From: Ignavibacteriaceae bacterium
Lineage (GTDB): Bacteria; Bacteroidota; Ignavibacteria; Ignavibacteriales; Ignavibacteriaceae
Direction of reading: 5' to 3'
NCBI GenBank assembly: GCA_013360295.1
Contig: JABWCL010000004.1
Span: 62,001-126,000 of the forward strand
Length of the DNA stretch: 64,000 bases
The notes under the pieces were generated by a model. The model did not search any database, had not been told where the DNA came from, and was given only the letters and a program-made list of their open reading frames with translations. The position numbers and the translations under genes are program-made. Numbering within the stretch: the first letter of the stretch is position 1; every line of letters starts with the position of its first letter. This document shows positions 19,419 through 28,575 of this stretch, piece after piece.

Positions 19419-19821
19419 AAAATCCTTTTACACTATTTATAAAAAATTCAGGTGGACGGATAGCCTTTCCCGTTTTTGCGTTTACGAAAACAAGTTCAAT
19501 GTATCCCTCCACTATCTTCACTCCCCTTTCTTTTGAAAAAATCCTTGTGTCAAGCCTGACTCTCAGTTCGGGAAGTTTTTCCATTCTGGTTTCAATCACC
19601 AGAAGTTCATCATAGCGGGCGGAATTTTTATACTTAATAAAAGCTTCCACTACGGGCATATAGTAGCCTTCCTTTTCGATCTTATCATAAGTAAGGCCAA
19701 AATCACGTAACAGTTCGGTCCTGCCAACTTCAAAATACTCATAGTACTTCCCGTTATAGACGAACTGCATTTTATCCGTATCAGCATAGCGGACGCGGAT
19801 TTCTGTTTTATGAATTAACAT
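19405..19821 (-). CDS. Acyl-CoA thioesterase, 4HBT/YbgC type
   Basis: 138 residues forming a single hot-dog fold. The N-terminal motif RYADTDKMQFVYNGKYYEYF (11-30) is the 4-hydroxybenzoyl-CoA thioesterase signature, with Asp16 at the catalytic position, followed by VGRTELLR. Family members hydrolyse acyl-CoA or acyl-ACP thioesters; YbgC in proteobacteria is linked to the Tol-Pal envelope system. Here it lies just after an Omp85 gene (26-base gap), which fits an envelope or lipid-related role, but its substrate is unknown. Confidence 0.9.
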   Translation of the reverse strand: MLIHKTEIRVRYADTDKMQFVYNGKYYEYFEVGRTELLRDFGLTYDKIEKEGYYMPVVEAFIKYKNSARYDELLVIETRMEKLPELRVRLDTRIFSKERGVKIVEGYIELVFVNAKTGKAIRPPEFFINSVKGFYVTD

Positions 19822-19847
19822 TTATTTTCAAATAATTACAAAATTTA

Positions 19848-21875
19848 TCAAAATGCTTCACCAATCCCGAAATGAAACTCGAACAGTTCTTTCAGGAACG
19901 GACGCTCAAAAATTTTCTTCGTCGAAGCAGGATCATAAGTCTTAATACCAAAATCAATCCTGAACGGAGCGATTACGGTGTAGTATCTCAGTCCAATACC
20001 GGAGGCAACCGAAAAATCCCTGAATCTGAATTTTGTGTAGTCGCTCCAGGTATTACCTGCATCCACAAACCCAACAAAACCAAAATCACTTTTTGTGCGA
20101 TAGCGAAATTCAAGTGACGTCTCAAATATAAAATTACCTCCGCTGAGGATAACTTCTTCATTATTTATCGATATGATCTTGGTCGGCGCTAATTCTCTCG
20201 CCCGCCATCCGCGTAACGAGTTACTCCCTCCCGCAAAGAATTTCCTCGTCGAGGGGACTTCATTTGCGTCACCGGAAAACGATTGCAAATGCCCTGCCTT
20301 AAGTTTTAGGCCTCCCACTGCTGTCGAGTTTTCACGCAGAGGGGAATAAAGTCCGATAGTCCCCATTACCTTATAAAACAGAGGTTCCTTAAAATCAGGA
20401 TTAATCAGCTTTGATACTGCATAAGTTAAGGAGTTGGCCTCTTCAACGACTAACGACAAATTATAACCGCGAGTAGGATATAACGGATCATCAGTCTTGG
20501 TGGATTTCATGTCCGCGCCAAATACTGAGAGCGTATTATTAAGCATCTTCACGCCCGAGACTCCGCTGAACAACTCATCCGCAACCTCGAAGTTATAAAA
20601 CGCCGTCAGAAAATTTATAAAGGTGTAACTGGGTAGCTCAAATTCAAAACTTAGTTTGCCGCCGTAATTTCTTTTATTAGAATACAGGTCTTTGTATAAT
20701 CTAAAATATCCTTCCAGTATGCCAAAGACCGGACGGTTAAAAACATAAGGCTGTTCAATTCGCGCTGTCCCGTCAATAAATCCGTAAAAACTGGAATCAC
20801 GGAAATTTAAACCCTTTATTAATTTTGCAGGGCTGATAGTAAAAAAGTCCTGCACGCCGCCGGAGCCTGCAATCGTTAGTTTTCTGGCTTCACCAAGAAA
20901 ATTTTTCCTGATGATCGTAGCTCCCAAACCGATATTAAACGTATTCTGCTGATTATTCATCAGTATCTCCGGAGAAACCTCGTGAAGCATTCCGACATTA
21001 CAACTGACGAGAATGGGAACATGTCCTGAGCTTGTATCAGAAGTGAGAGGCGATATGACCACGGAGTTAAATAATCCTGTCCGGTAAAGCCGAATCTGGC
21101 TCAGCCTTATTTTCTCAAGGCTGTAGTATTCCTCTTTGTCTATACCTACTATCCTTTTGAGCAGTTCGATATCCACATCGTAAGCTCCTTCCCCCTTCTT
21201 ATCAATCACAAGTTCCTGGATTTTGAGCCTTCCGCCGGTGTTAAAATGGATGGAAATGTCAGCCCTTCTCCTCGCAGTATCCTTAATTATAACGGTACTG
21301 TCAAACCTCGCGAACATATAACCGTTATTTTCATATAACTGGAGAGACTGTTCAATCTTTCCCCGGATGATTGCTTCATTATACCTGACAGTCGTATCAA
21401 GTTCAAATAGTTTTTCAACTTCATCTCTTAATTCCCTGTGAATTGATTTAATCCCTTCCACCCGGGCTTTACCAAATAAAGACGCGGTTCCTTCAACGAT
21501 ATTATAAGTAAGTATCACCTCAAGGTCATTAGTATTTTTTTCAATACTTGCCTTTATCGATGTTTCAAAAAAACCATTGGTGTTGTAAAACTCCCGCAGA
21601 GCCCTAACATCACTTTTAATCCGCAGACTGTCGAATAATTCCGGGGGCCTGCCAAGGGCGGAAAATTTATTAAGGAATTTCCATATCCAGAGCGGGGTCT
21701 CCTGTGAGATGATCTTGGATTTCAGTACTCCCTCCGAAAAGGTGCTATTACCGGTAAAAGCAATTTTTACCAGTTCGTATTTTTTACCGTCCGATTCCTG
21801 GGCAAAGGCAATATTACTGACAAGAAAGAATATAAATAGGATCCCTGCGATCCGGCTCAGGTTACTCAAGCACAA
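19848..21875 (-). CDS. Omp85/BamA-TamA family outer-membrane protein
   Basis: 675 residues. A signal peptide ends with Ala-Phe-Ala-Gln near residue 25. POTRA-like repeats fill about residues 33-290, recognisable from the repeated pattern of a Gly-containing turn and 'F..(G/S)x(I/V)' strands. The C-terminal ~370 residues are the Omp85 barrel with the conserved loop-6 element SLRGWRA and a terminal Phe. BamA inserts barrels; TamA and related members help autotransporters or lipid transfer. With no bam or skp neighbours here, and with ~3 POTRA domains, assignment beyond Omp85 is open. It overlaps the upstream lipoprotein gene by 14 bases. Confidence 0.88.
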   Translation of the reverse strand: MCLSNLSRIAGILFIFFLVSNIAFAQESDGKKYELVKIAFTGNSTFSEGVLKSKIISQETPLWIWKFLNKFSALGRPPELFDSLRIKSDVRALREFYNTNGFFETSIKASIEKNTNDLEVILTYNIVEGTASLFGKARVEGIKSIHRELRDEVEKLFELDTTVRYNEAIIRGKIEQSLQLYENNGYMFARFDSTVIIKDTARRRADISIHFNTGGRLKIQELVIDKKGEGAYDVDIELLKRIVGIDKEEYYSLEKIRLSQIRLYRTGLFNSVVISPLTSDTSSGHVPILVSCNVGMLHEVSPEILMNNQQNTFNIGLGATIIRKNFLGEARKLTIAGSGGVQDFFTISPAKLIKGLNFRDSSFYGFIDGTARIEQPYVFNRPVFGILEGYFRLYKDLYSNKRNYGGKLSFEFELPSYTFINFLTAFYNFEVADELFSGVSGVKMLNNTLSVFGADMKSTKTDDPLYPTRGYNLSLVVEEANSLTYAVSKLINPDFKEPLFYKVMGTIGLYSPLRENSTAVGGLKLKAGHLQSFSGDANEVPSTRKFFAGGSNSLRGWRARELAPTKIISINNEEVILSGGNFIFETSLEFRYRTKSDFGFVGFVDAGNTWSDYTKFRFRDFSVASGIGLRYYTVIAPFRIDFGIKTYDPASTKKIFERPFLKELFEFHFGIGEAF

Positions 21876-22461
21876 TATCCCTTTTTACTAACTCATACTC
21901 CGGAAAATCCCGCTTAACCTCCGACCCAAAAAAAGCGAAGACTGCAGCTGGTGCGCCCGGTGCAATGTACATCTTGACAATTCCATCGGGGAAAACGCCA
22001 AGGTGAGCGGTGAATATTTTGTTGTTGGGGAGATCTGCAACATACAAGTATTGTTCCCCGCCGCTGGTTCCGAGGAAATAATCCGTTGAACTATAAAAAA
22101 GATAATTCCTATTTTCTATCCGGACGAATTTCACCAGGCTCTGCTCAAGTGAACCGTCATATACAGGTGATTCGAATAATGGTTTTAAGGGTGAGGCGTT
22201 TCCGTCAAACAAATAGAACTTTATTCCCCACACTCCCCCGCTGTCAATTTCCTCCATTGCTGCGATCATTTCTTTTCCATTAATAAGTGAGTCACTCTTT
22301 TCCGCCCATTTAATGTTTGGATTGTAATTGTTTTGTAAAAACAGCAGAGCGCTCTTTGTAGGGTCAGAATGATCACCCGCGTCTTCGTTATTTCTCTCGC
22401 AGGAAGTGAAGAAGAACGCAATTAGTAAAAGTAAAAAAACAGTACTACGGTTTAATGACAA
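21862..22461 (-). CDS. Small lipoprotein of unknown function
   Basis: 199 residues. A clear lipoprotein signal is present: MSLNRS, a Leu/Phe-rich stretch and the lipobox Phe-Thr-Ser-Cys21, followed by an acidic Asn/Glu/Asp-rich linker that would not be retained in the inner membrane by a +2 Asp rule. The rest is a mixed alpha/beta sequence without a recognised motif. It starts 17 bases inside the YkuD-like gene and ends 14 bases inside the Omp85 gene, so it is locked into that operon and may be an accessory lipoprotein of the Omp85 protein (inference from position only). Confidence 0.75.
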   Translation of the reverse strand: MSLNRSTVFLLLLIAFFFTSCERNNEDAGDHSDPTKSALLFLQNNYNPNIKWAEKSDSLINGKEMIAAMEEIDSGGVWGIKFYLFDGNASPLKPLFESPVYDGSLEQSLVKFVRIENRNYLFYSSTDYFLGTSGGEQYLYVADLPNNKIFTAHLGVFPDGIVKMYIAPGAPAAVFAFFGSEVKRDFPEYELVKRDIVLE

Positions 22462-23068
22462 CTTTGGTTCCTTTTCTTACAATTATAAATAATTCGTCTA
22501 TCTCTTCGTCACTCATCGCAATGGATCCGTCGGTCCAATTAAAGACAAAAGGCAAATTGTTTAATAGAAAATTCAGACTCCCAGTTCCGTGTAAGCCGAT
22601 ATTTCCGCCGATACCCGTTTTCGGAGAAATACACCCTTCATAAAAGTACTGATACTTTATATCCTCAAATTCTTTCTTTGAAATAATCCCGTGCCTGTAT
22701 GCGGTCTCAGCATCTTCCGGATTAGGGAAGTTCAGCCGGAGGAACCTGTGGAAGGTATGCTGAGTGTCTATTGAACAAATACTGTAGGTACCAACCGGTG
22801 TACCCCTGTCATTCGCACTCCGTTTTGGATTAGGATTCCCGCCTGTAAATACTCTGTATTCTTTAACCTTAGTCGTGTCAGAGTATAACTCCATTACGTT
22901 CCGTGAGGAGTATACAACGAGGCTCACATTCTCGGGAGTTCTGATACCCTTGGCAGCCAGAGCCTCGTTAAGCGCGGGCTTTCCGGAATTCAGGAACGTT
23001 CCCAAAAGGAGCATTATGGCAAGTCCGACAAGCACTCCTGCGGTCGAAAGAAGGATTTTCTTAATCAT
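22445..23068 (-). CDS. YkuD-fold L,D-transpeptidase-like protein with Cys-to-Ser substitution
   Basis: 207 residues with an N-terminal membrane anchor (about 5-27). The YkuD core is recognisable: VYSSRNVMELY, FTGGNPNPKRS, RGTPVGTYSI, then Gly-Leu-His160-Gly-Thr and NWTDGSIAMSDEEIDEL. In active enzymes the last element reads NWT-x-Gly-Cys-Ile; here codon 22523-22525 is TCC, so residue 182 is Ser. A second Cys (146, in YEGCISP) is present elsewhere. L,D-transpeptidases make 3-3 crosslinks or attach proteins to peptidoglycan. This one may be catalytically dead, a regulator, or use another residue. First gene of the eight-gene operon. Confidence 0.85.
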   Translation of the reverse strand: MIKKILLSTAGVLVGLAIMLLLGTFLNSGKPALNEALAAKGIRTPENVSLVVYSSRNVMELYSDTTKVKEYRVFTGGNPNPKRSANDRGTPVGTYSICSIDTQHTFHRFLRLNFPNPEDAETAYRHGIISKKEFEDIKYQYFYEGCISPKTGIGGNIGLHGTGSLNFLLNNLPFVFNWTDGSIAMSDEEIDELFIIVRKGTKVVIKP

Positions 23069-23282
23069 TAACGTTTTTGACTGATAATTCTAATTCAAAT
23101 AAAATAAACTTATAATTTACATTTAAGTCAAATAATATTAAAGAAAAGAAAAGAGTAACTGAGAAAAAGCCGGATTTTGTACGATTTTCCCCTTATTAAA
23201 CCGATTTTTCTTGGTTAGGGTGGCTATATTCGATAATTTTACTCTGTAGATTTTTCTTTTTTTCACAATATTGGAACCCTCT

Positions 23283-24470
23283 ATGAAACGAACTATAGTT
23301 GCCATGCCCGGAGACGGCATAGGTAAAGTAGTCCTCCCTGAAGCAATCAGAGTCCTCGAAGCAGCCGGATTTGAAGCAGAATACATTCACTCAGATATTG
23401 GCTGGGATTTCTGGTGCTCCGAAGGAAACGCTCTCCCTCAACGAACAATCGATCTATTAGAAAAACATAAAATAGGGCTCTTTGGCGCGATCACTTCAAA
23501 GCCAAAAGATGCCGCGGACAAGGAACTGGCTCCCGAGCTTAAAGGAAAAGGATATGTATACTTTTCGCCTATAGTAAGTATGCGCCAGCACTTCAATCTC
23601 GATATATGTATCCGCCCCTGTATATCTTTCAAAGGGAACCCTCTCAATTTCATCCGTAAAACAGACAATCAGCATTTTGAAGAACCAAACGTAAACACTG
23701 TTGTATTCAGGCAGAACACTGAAGGGCTTTATGCCGGTGTTGAATGGACAAATCCCCCGCAGGCTGTCAGGGATGCATTGGAAACCCACCCGAAAATGAA
23801 GGCTTTCAAACACGTTGAAAGCAAGGATATGGCGATTTCCACAAGGATTATGTCACGCAATGCCTGCCGCAGGATCATACGTGCAGCTTTCGAGCATGCT
23901 AAAAAGTTTGGATATACAAATGTAACGGTATGCGAAAAGCCGAATGTGCTGAGAGAAACCTCCGGAATGATGTTCAGCGAAGCAAAACTGATCGCGAAAG
24001 AGTACCCGGGTATTGCGCTCTGGGACACAAATATTGACGCTCAGATGATGTGGCTTACAAAGAATCCTGAAACTTACGGAGTAGTTGTTGCCGAAAATAT
24101 GTTCGGTGATATTATAAGCGACGCTTTCGCGGGTCTCATCGGAGGACTCGGTTTTGCCTGCTCCGCTAATCTCGGAGATGAAGTTTCAGTATTTGAACCC
24201 ACCCACGGCTCCGCCCCTAAATACGAACAGCTCAACCCTTCAATAGTTAATCCGATCGCGATGATCCTGAGCGCAGTAATGATGCTGGAACACATCGGCG
24301 AAAAGGAAAAGGCTGTTAAAATTAAGGATGCCATAGCGGAAGTCGTTCTTGAGGGTAAAGTGATGACTTATGATATGTTGAAGCTGAAAGGCGGCCCTGA
24401 TGTTTTCGCGCAGGGAGCCTGCACTACCCAGCAGATGACTGATGCAATAATTGCAAAACTGAAGGGATAA
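23283..24470 (+). CDS. Isocitrate/isopropylmalate-family dehydrogenase (probable NAD-type isocitrate dehydrogenase)
   Basis: The ATG at 23283 gives a 395-residue protein starting MKRTIVAMPGDGIG; the open frame upstream has only a TTG. Family features are the N-terminal GDGIG, the substrate loop FRQNTEGLYAG, Arg-rich RIMSRNACRR, the metal-binding NMFGDIISDAFAG and the cofactor segment EPTHGSAPKY. The decarboxylating beta-hydroxyacid dehydrogenases act on isocitrate, isopropylmalate or homoisocitrate. Neighbouring aconitase and citrate lyase genes favour isocitrate. The direction, oxidation to 2-oxoglutarate or the reverse, cannot be read from sequence. First gene of the citrate module; the HD gene starts 2 bases after its stop. 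Confidence 0.85.
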   Translation: MKRTIVAMPGDGIGKVVLPEAIRVLEAAGFEAEYIHSDIGWDFWCSEGNALPQRTIDLLEKHKIGLFGAITSKPKDAADKELAPELKGKGYVYFSPIVSMRQHFNLDICIRPCISFKGNPLNFIRKTDNQHFEEPNVNTVVFRQNTEGLYAGVEWTNPPQAVRDALETHPKMKAFKHVESKDMAISTRIMSRNACRRIIRAAFEHAKKFGYTNVTVCEKPNVLRETSGMMFSEAKLIAKEYPGIALWDTNIDAQMMWLTKNPETYGVVVAENMFGDIISDAFAGLIGGLGFACSANLGDEVSVFEPTHGSAPKYEQLNPSIVNPIAMILSAVMMLEHIGEKEKAVKIKDAIAEVVLEGKVMTYDMLKLKGGPDVFAQGACTTQQMTDAIIAKLKG

Positions 24471-24472
24471 AA

Positions 24473-25006
24473 ATGAGAGAAAAAGTAATTGAGATCTGGC
24501 CTGAGATCAACTGGATACAGGACGCTGATCTCCGTGAAAAGACCTTACAGTGCTGGATCTACGCTATTGAAAACAGTGTGCTGTCCATAGAAGATCTGAA
24601 CGTAATCCCTTTCTCACTGCTTCTGAAAGATTGTAAGATCACTTTCATGAATCACAAAAGAACCGCGGTTCAGCTTGCCGTGGATATTGCTAAAAGAATG
24701 AAGGATAATTTCGGCGATGAGATCAGCATCAATATGGATTATCTTATCTCGGGAGCAATACTTATCGATGTTGGTAAACTGCTTGAATATGAAATTACCG
24801 ACGGAAAATTAAAAACCAGTTTCGGCGGTAAACTTCTCAGGCACCCTTTCAGCGGCGTCGGTATTGCTGACCGCTTCGGGATCCCCGTTGAGGTTCAGCA
24901 TATTATCGCTACGCATTCCAAGGAAGGAGACCTCGGCATTCGCACGGTGGAGAGCATTATTGTCCACCATGCTGATTTTGTAAGCTTCGATCCTTTTAAA
25001 GCATAA
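24473..25006 (+). CDS. HD-domain protein with altered HD motif
   Basis: 177 residues resembling small HD-superfamily proteins. Conserved parts are NHKRTAVQLAV with His61, GAILIDVGKLLEYE (94-107), LLRHPFSGVGIADRFG with His124, HIIATHSKEG (His143, His148) and IIVHHADF. The defining His-Asp pair is changed: codon 24764-24766 is ATC, so the position before Asp99 is Ile98 not His. The family norm is LLHDVGKL. HD proteins are metal-dependent phosphohydrolases; loss of one ligand makes activity doubtful. Sitting 2 bases after the dehydrogenase gene suggests a role tied to citrate metabolism, such as sensing or nucleotide control, but this is guesswork. Confidence 0.8.
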   Translation: MREKVIEIWPEINWIQDADLREKTLQCWIYAIENSVLSIEDLNVIPFSLLLKDCKITFMNHKRTAVQLAVDIAKRMKDNFGDEISINMDYLISGAILIDVGKLLEYEITDGKLKTSFGGKLLRHPFSGVGIADRFGIPVEVQHIIATHSKEGDLGIRTVESIIVHHADFVSFDPFKA

Positions 25007-25076
25007 TTCTTCATAATTGCAATGATGGCGGCATCTGAGTATGTTCGCCGTCATTGCTGTAAATATTGGAGCCAGA

Positions 25077-27050
25077 ATGTCCCAAACACTTATTGAAAAA
25101 ATAGTACAGAAATTTGCTGTCGGACTGGGACAAGGCGAACTTGTCCACTCCGGCGATTATATAATGTTCAGCCCCGCCTACGTGATGACTCACGACAATA
25201 CGGGTGCTGTAATCCCCAAATTCAAGTCAATCGGCGCGAAAAAGTTATTCAACCCGCGGCAGGTGGTACATACACTTGATCACAATGTTCAGGATACCTC
25301 AGAAAAAAATCTCGAGAAATATAAAAAGATAGAAGACTTCTCAAGGAGTATGGGTGCCGATTTCTATCCCGCCGGGCGCGGAATAGGCCACCAGATAATG
25401 TGCGAGGAAGGTTATGCCTGGCCCGGTACGATGGTGGTTGCCTCGGACAGCCACTCAAATATCTATGGCGGGCTCGGCTGTCTGGGTACACCTATTGTCC
25501 GGACTGATGCCGCCGCGATTTGGGCTACAGGGAAAACCTGGTGGCAGATACCTCCCATTGTTAAGGTTGAACTTACCGGCAGGCTTAAACCCGGCGTTTA
25601 CGGCAAGGATGTGATCATAGCCTTGTGCGGAATTTTTAACAACGATGAGGTCCTGAATTGCGCCATCGAGTTCACCGGCGAAGGAGTAAAAAACCTTAGT
25701 GTAGATGACCGGCTGGCGATTGCGAATATGACTACCGAATGGGGTGCAATGGCGGGTGTCTTTCCGATCGACGAGACCACAATAGACTGGCTGAAAAAAA
25801 GAAATGATTTTATTAAACTGCGCGGACTGGAAGGAGTCGCTTCAGACGCGGACGGCAACGGTGTCCACCCCAGAATAAATGACCTCAGAATTTCCGGACT
25901 GGAAAAAGCTCCACTTTATGCGGATGAAGACGCACGGTACTCAAAAGAGATTGAGTTAAACCTCGCGGCAATTAATCCGGTCCTCTCCGGGCCTAACTCA
26001 GTTAAGGTTTACAATCCTGTCACGGAATTAAAAAAACAAAAAATTAAAGTCAACAAGGCATATCTGGTTTCCTGTGTCAACAGCCGGCTTTCGGATATCG
26101 AAATTGCAGCCAGCGTGGTGAAAGGGAAAAAGATTAACAGCGATGTAAAGTTTTATGTTGCTGCCGCTTCTTCCGAAGTTGAAAACAAAGCTAAGGAATC
26201 AGGAGCGTGGACCAGCCTTATTGAAGCCGGAGCCATACCGTTGCCCGCAGGCTGCGGCCCCTGCATTGGTCTCGGTACCGGCCTCCTGGAGGACGGTGAG
26301 GTCGGTATCTCCGCGACAAACCGCAACTTCAAAGGGAGAATGGGTTCACCAAAAGCGCTTGCTTATTTAGCTTCGCCCGCGGTAGTCGCGCAATCGGCCC
26401 TCAGCGGTTACATTGACTATCAGTACGAAGATGAGACTTCATTACTCTCAGCGGATATCACCGAAAATAAACCGGTAGAAGCTTCCGGCAAGTCAGTCGA
26501 GATCATTCCCGGATTCCCCGGAAGCATCCGGGGAGAACTGGTCTTCTGCCATCAGGATAACCTCAATACCGACGGTATCTATCCAGGCAAATATACTTAT
26601 AACGATGACTTTACCCCTGAACAGCAGGCATCAGTTGTAATGGAAAACTACGATCCCGAATTCGGAAAGATAGTTGACCGCGGTGACATTCTTGTCGGTG
26701 GATATAATTTCGGCACAGGATCCTCCCGTGAACAGGCGGCAACTGCGCTGAAATACAGGGGCATTTCCCTGGTTGTCGCGGGCAGTTTCAATGAAACATA
26801 TAAAAGAAACGCCATCAATAATGGTTATCTCCTTATCGAATGCCCTGATCTGGTTAATGATTTAAAAGAGAAATTTGGCACAAAAGCTTTAACGGTGAAG
26901 ACAGGCACTGAGGCAGTCATTGATTTCAGCAATTCAAAGATAAATACTTCTGAGAAGGAATATAGTATCGGTTCCGTCGGCAAAGCCGCACAGGAACTGA
27001 TAGTTGCTGACGGACTCGAAAAATGGGTAGCCGAATTAATTAAAAATTAA
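25077..27050 (+). CDS. Aconitase-type hydro-lyase, LeuC and LeuD domains fused
   Basis: The ATG at 25077 is supported by GGAG (25068-25071) 5 bases upstream; the product is 657 residues. A catalytic 4Fe-4S domain comes first, with cluster Cys333 (SCVNSR) and Cys393/Cys396 (GCGPC). The swivel domain follows after a linker, with [10 protein letters not shown]. The order and length match fused homoaconitase/aconitase of the LYS4/IPMI-like group more than classical AcnA (~890 residues). It should interconvert citrate and isocitrate in this context; homocitrate chemistry is the alternative. Its last codons run into an AT-rich repeat copy. It is preceded by the HD gene (70 bases) and followed after 145 bases by the PrpD-like gene. 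Confidence 0.85.
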   Translation: MSQTLIEKIVQKFAVGLGQGELVHSGDYIMFSPAYVMTHDNTGAVIPKFKSIGAKKLFNPRQVVHTLDHNVQDTSEKNLEKYKKIEDFSRSMGADFYPAGRGIGHQIMCEEGYAWPGTMVVASDSHSNIYGGLGCLGTPIVRTDAAAIWATGKTWWQIPPIVKVELTGRLKPGVYGKDVIIALCGIFNNDEVLNCAIEFTGEGVKNLSVDDRLAIANMTTEWGAMAGVFPIDETTIDWLKKRNDFIKLRGLEGVASDADGNGVHPRINDLRISGLEKAPLYADEDARYSKEIELNLAAINPVLSGPNSVKVYNPVTELKKQKIKVNKAYLVSCVNSRLSDIEIAASVVKGKKINSDVKFYVAAASSEVENKAKESGAWTSLIEAGAIPLPAGCGPCIGLGTGLLEDGEVGISATNRNFKGRMGSPKALAYLASPAVVAQSALSGYIDYQYEDETSLLSADITENKPVEASGKSVEIIPGFPGSIRGELVFCHQDNLNTDGIYPGKYTYNDDFTPEQQASVVMENYDPEFGKIVDRGDILVGGYNFGTGSSREQAATALKYRGISLVVAGSFNETYKRNAINNGYLLIECPDLVNDLKEKFGTKALTVKTGTEAVIDFSNSKINTSEKEYSIGSVGKAAQELIVADGLEKWVAELIKN

Positions 27051-27070
27051 AAATGAAGAATTAAGAATTA
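27036..27070 (-). repeat. Dispersed AT-rich repeat, copy 3 (minus orientation)
   Basis: On the minus strand 27045-27062 matches the 18-mer AATTCTTAATTTTTAATT with one difference (T for G on the plus strand at 27055). It begins inside the last codons of the aconitase-type gene, whose Ile-Lys-Asn end is encoded by repeat sequence. Confidence 0.6.
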
Positions 27071-27195
27071 TTCAAATAAAAAACTCCCCTTTTTCTATAG
27101 GTGGTCACTGATCCCGATGCATCCGGACGAAATGAGGGGTTATTTATAAACGAAATTTTTTCAAACTCAACAACCTAAAACAAAATAACATACAT

Positions 27196-28566
27196 ATGGA
27201 AAAATCAATTTCAAGAATTATCTCCGAATTTGCATACAATCTGAAATTTGAAGACCTTCCTCCCGAAGTGATACACGAGGCTAAAAGATACCTTTATGAC
27301 TCCATCGGCTGTGCGTACGGAGCCATCAATACTAAGGACGTAAAAATTATGCGCGAACTTCTGACCGAAATCGGCGGAAGCCCCGAATCAACAGTACTAA
27401 TCACCGGTGAAAAGCTTCCTGCCGTTAACACTGCGCTCCTCAATTCGCTGATGATACGCTCACTCGATTTTAATGATATATATTGGAAGGAAGATCCTTC
27501 CCACCCTTCCGACATTATTCCGGCAGCCATCTCCGCGGCTGAATTAAGCGGAGCCTCAATGAAAGATGTAATAGTAGGCATCGTTCTTGCTTACGAATTT
27601 GAACAGCGGTTATGTGAATTTGCTAAACCGGGAGTAAGAGAACGGAAATGGCACCACGCCACACTTACCCAGTTCGTTTCTCCGCTCGTTGCCGGTAAAC
27701 TTCTGGGTCTCACAGTGGATCAGCTGGTAAATGCGATCGGAATTAACGGATCCCATAACCATACAATTGGCTGCCCTACTGCTGGTAAACTGACTATGAT
27801 GAAAAATACCGTAGATCCGATGGCAACCTCAACCGGGGTCTTCGCCGCCCTTATGGCTAAAAAAGGATATACCGGTACAGAGGCCGTATTCGACGGGAAA
27901 GAGGGCCTGATGGATGTTTTTGGACCGGCCTGGGACATTGATAAACTCATTGGCGGACTCGGCGAGAAATACAAAATACTTGAATGCAGTATGAAAGCGT
28001 TCCCCACAGAAGCGCTTACTCACACTCATATCTCTGCTACGCTTAAAGCTATTACTAAAAATGATATTAAATCCGACGAAATAGAAAAAGTGACCGTTAC
28101 AACCATTGCCCGCGCTTGTGATATACTTTTTGATCCCCATAAGTACCGCCCCGAATCACGTGAGACTGCCGATCATTCTCTCCCTTACTGTATCGCGGCA
28201 GCAATTGTCGACAGGCAGATTACGACCAACTCTTTCTCTGATGAAAAGCTGAAAGATCCGCGCATATGGCAGGTAATTGATAAAATTAAAGGTGAAGCTT
28301 CCCTCGAATTTGAAGCTATGTTCCCCGCAAAACAGCCCTCGAAAGTTGTAGTAAAAACAATTGACGGCAGGGAATTCTCGGAATATCTTGAGTACCCCAA
28401 AGGTGACCCGAGAGAACCGATGACAGAAGACGACCTTGATAATAAATTCAAAGCGCTTGCCGGCAACACCATCACAGACCGCAGGAAAGAAGAAGTTAAA
28501 AAGACTATATTCAACTGCGAACTGCTGACAGCAAAAGAATTTATGAACAGCATGAAACTGAATTAA
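27196..28566 (+). CDS. MmgE/PrpD-family protein
   Basis: 456 residues, normal for the family that includes 2-methylcitrate dehydratase, cis-aconitate decarboxylase and iminodisuccinate epimerase. Hallmarks are the N-terminal helical domain (EAKRYLYDSIGCAYGA), HHATLTQFVSPLVAGKLLGL, LKAFPTEALTHTHISA-like segment, and ESRETADHSLPYCIAAA near residues 310-330. Family members add or remove water from citrate-like acids without an Fe-S cluster. Placed between an aconitase-type gene and citrate lyase genes, dehydration of citrate or methylcitrate is plausible. No prpB or prpC is nearby, so a classical methylcitrate cycle is not supported in this window. The citrate lyase fusion starts 9 bases after its stop. 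Confidence 0.88.
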   Translation: MEKSISRIISEFAYNLKFEDLPPEVIHEAKRYLYDSIGCAYGAINTKDVKIMRELLTEIGGSPESTVLITGEKLPAVNTALLNSLMIRSLDFNDIYWKEDPSHPSDIIPAAISAAELSGASMKDVIVGIVLAYEFEQRLCEFAKPGVRERKWHHATLTQFVSPLVAGKLLGLTVDQLVNAIGINGSHNHTIGCPTAGKLTMMKNTVDPMATSTGVFAALMAKKGYTGTEAVFDGKEGLMDVFGPAWDIDKLIGGLGEKYKILECSMKAFPTEALTHTHISATLKAITKNDIKSDEIEKVTVTTIARACDILFDPHKYRPESRETADHSLPYCIAAAIVDRQITTNSFSDEKLKDPRIWQVIDKIKGEASLEFEAMFPAKQPSKVVVKTIDGREFSEYLEYPKGDPREPMTEDDLDNKFKALAGNTITDRRKEEVKKTIFNCELLTAKEFMNSMKLN

Positions 28567-28575
28567 AGGAAAAAG

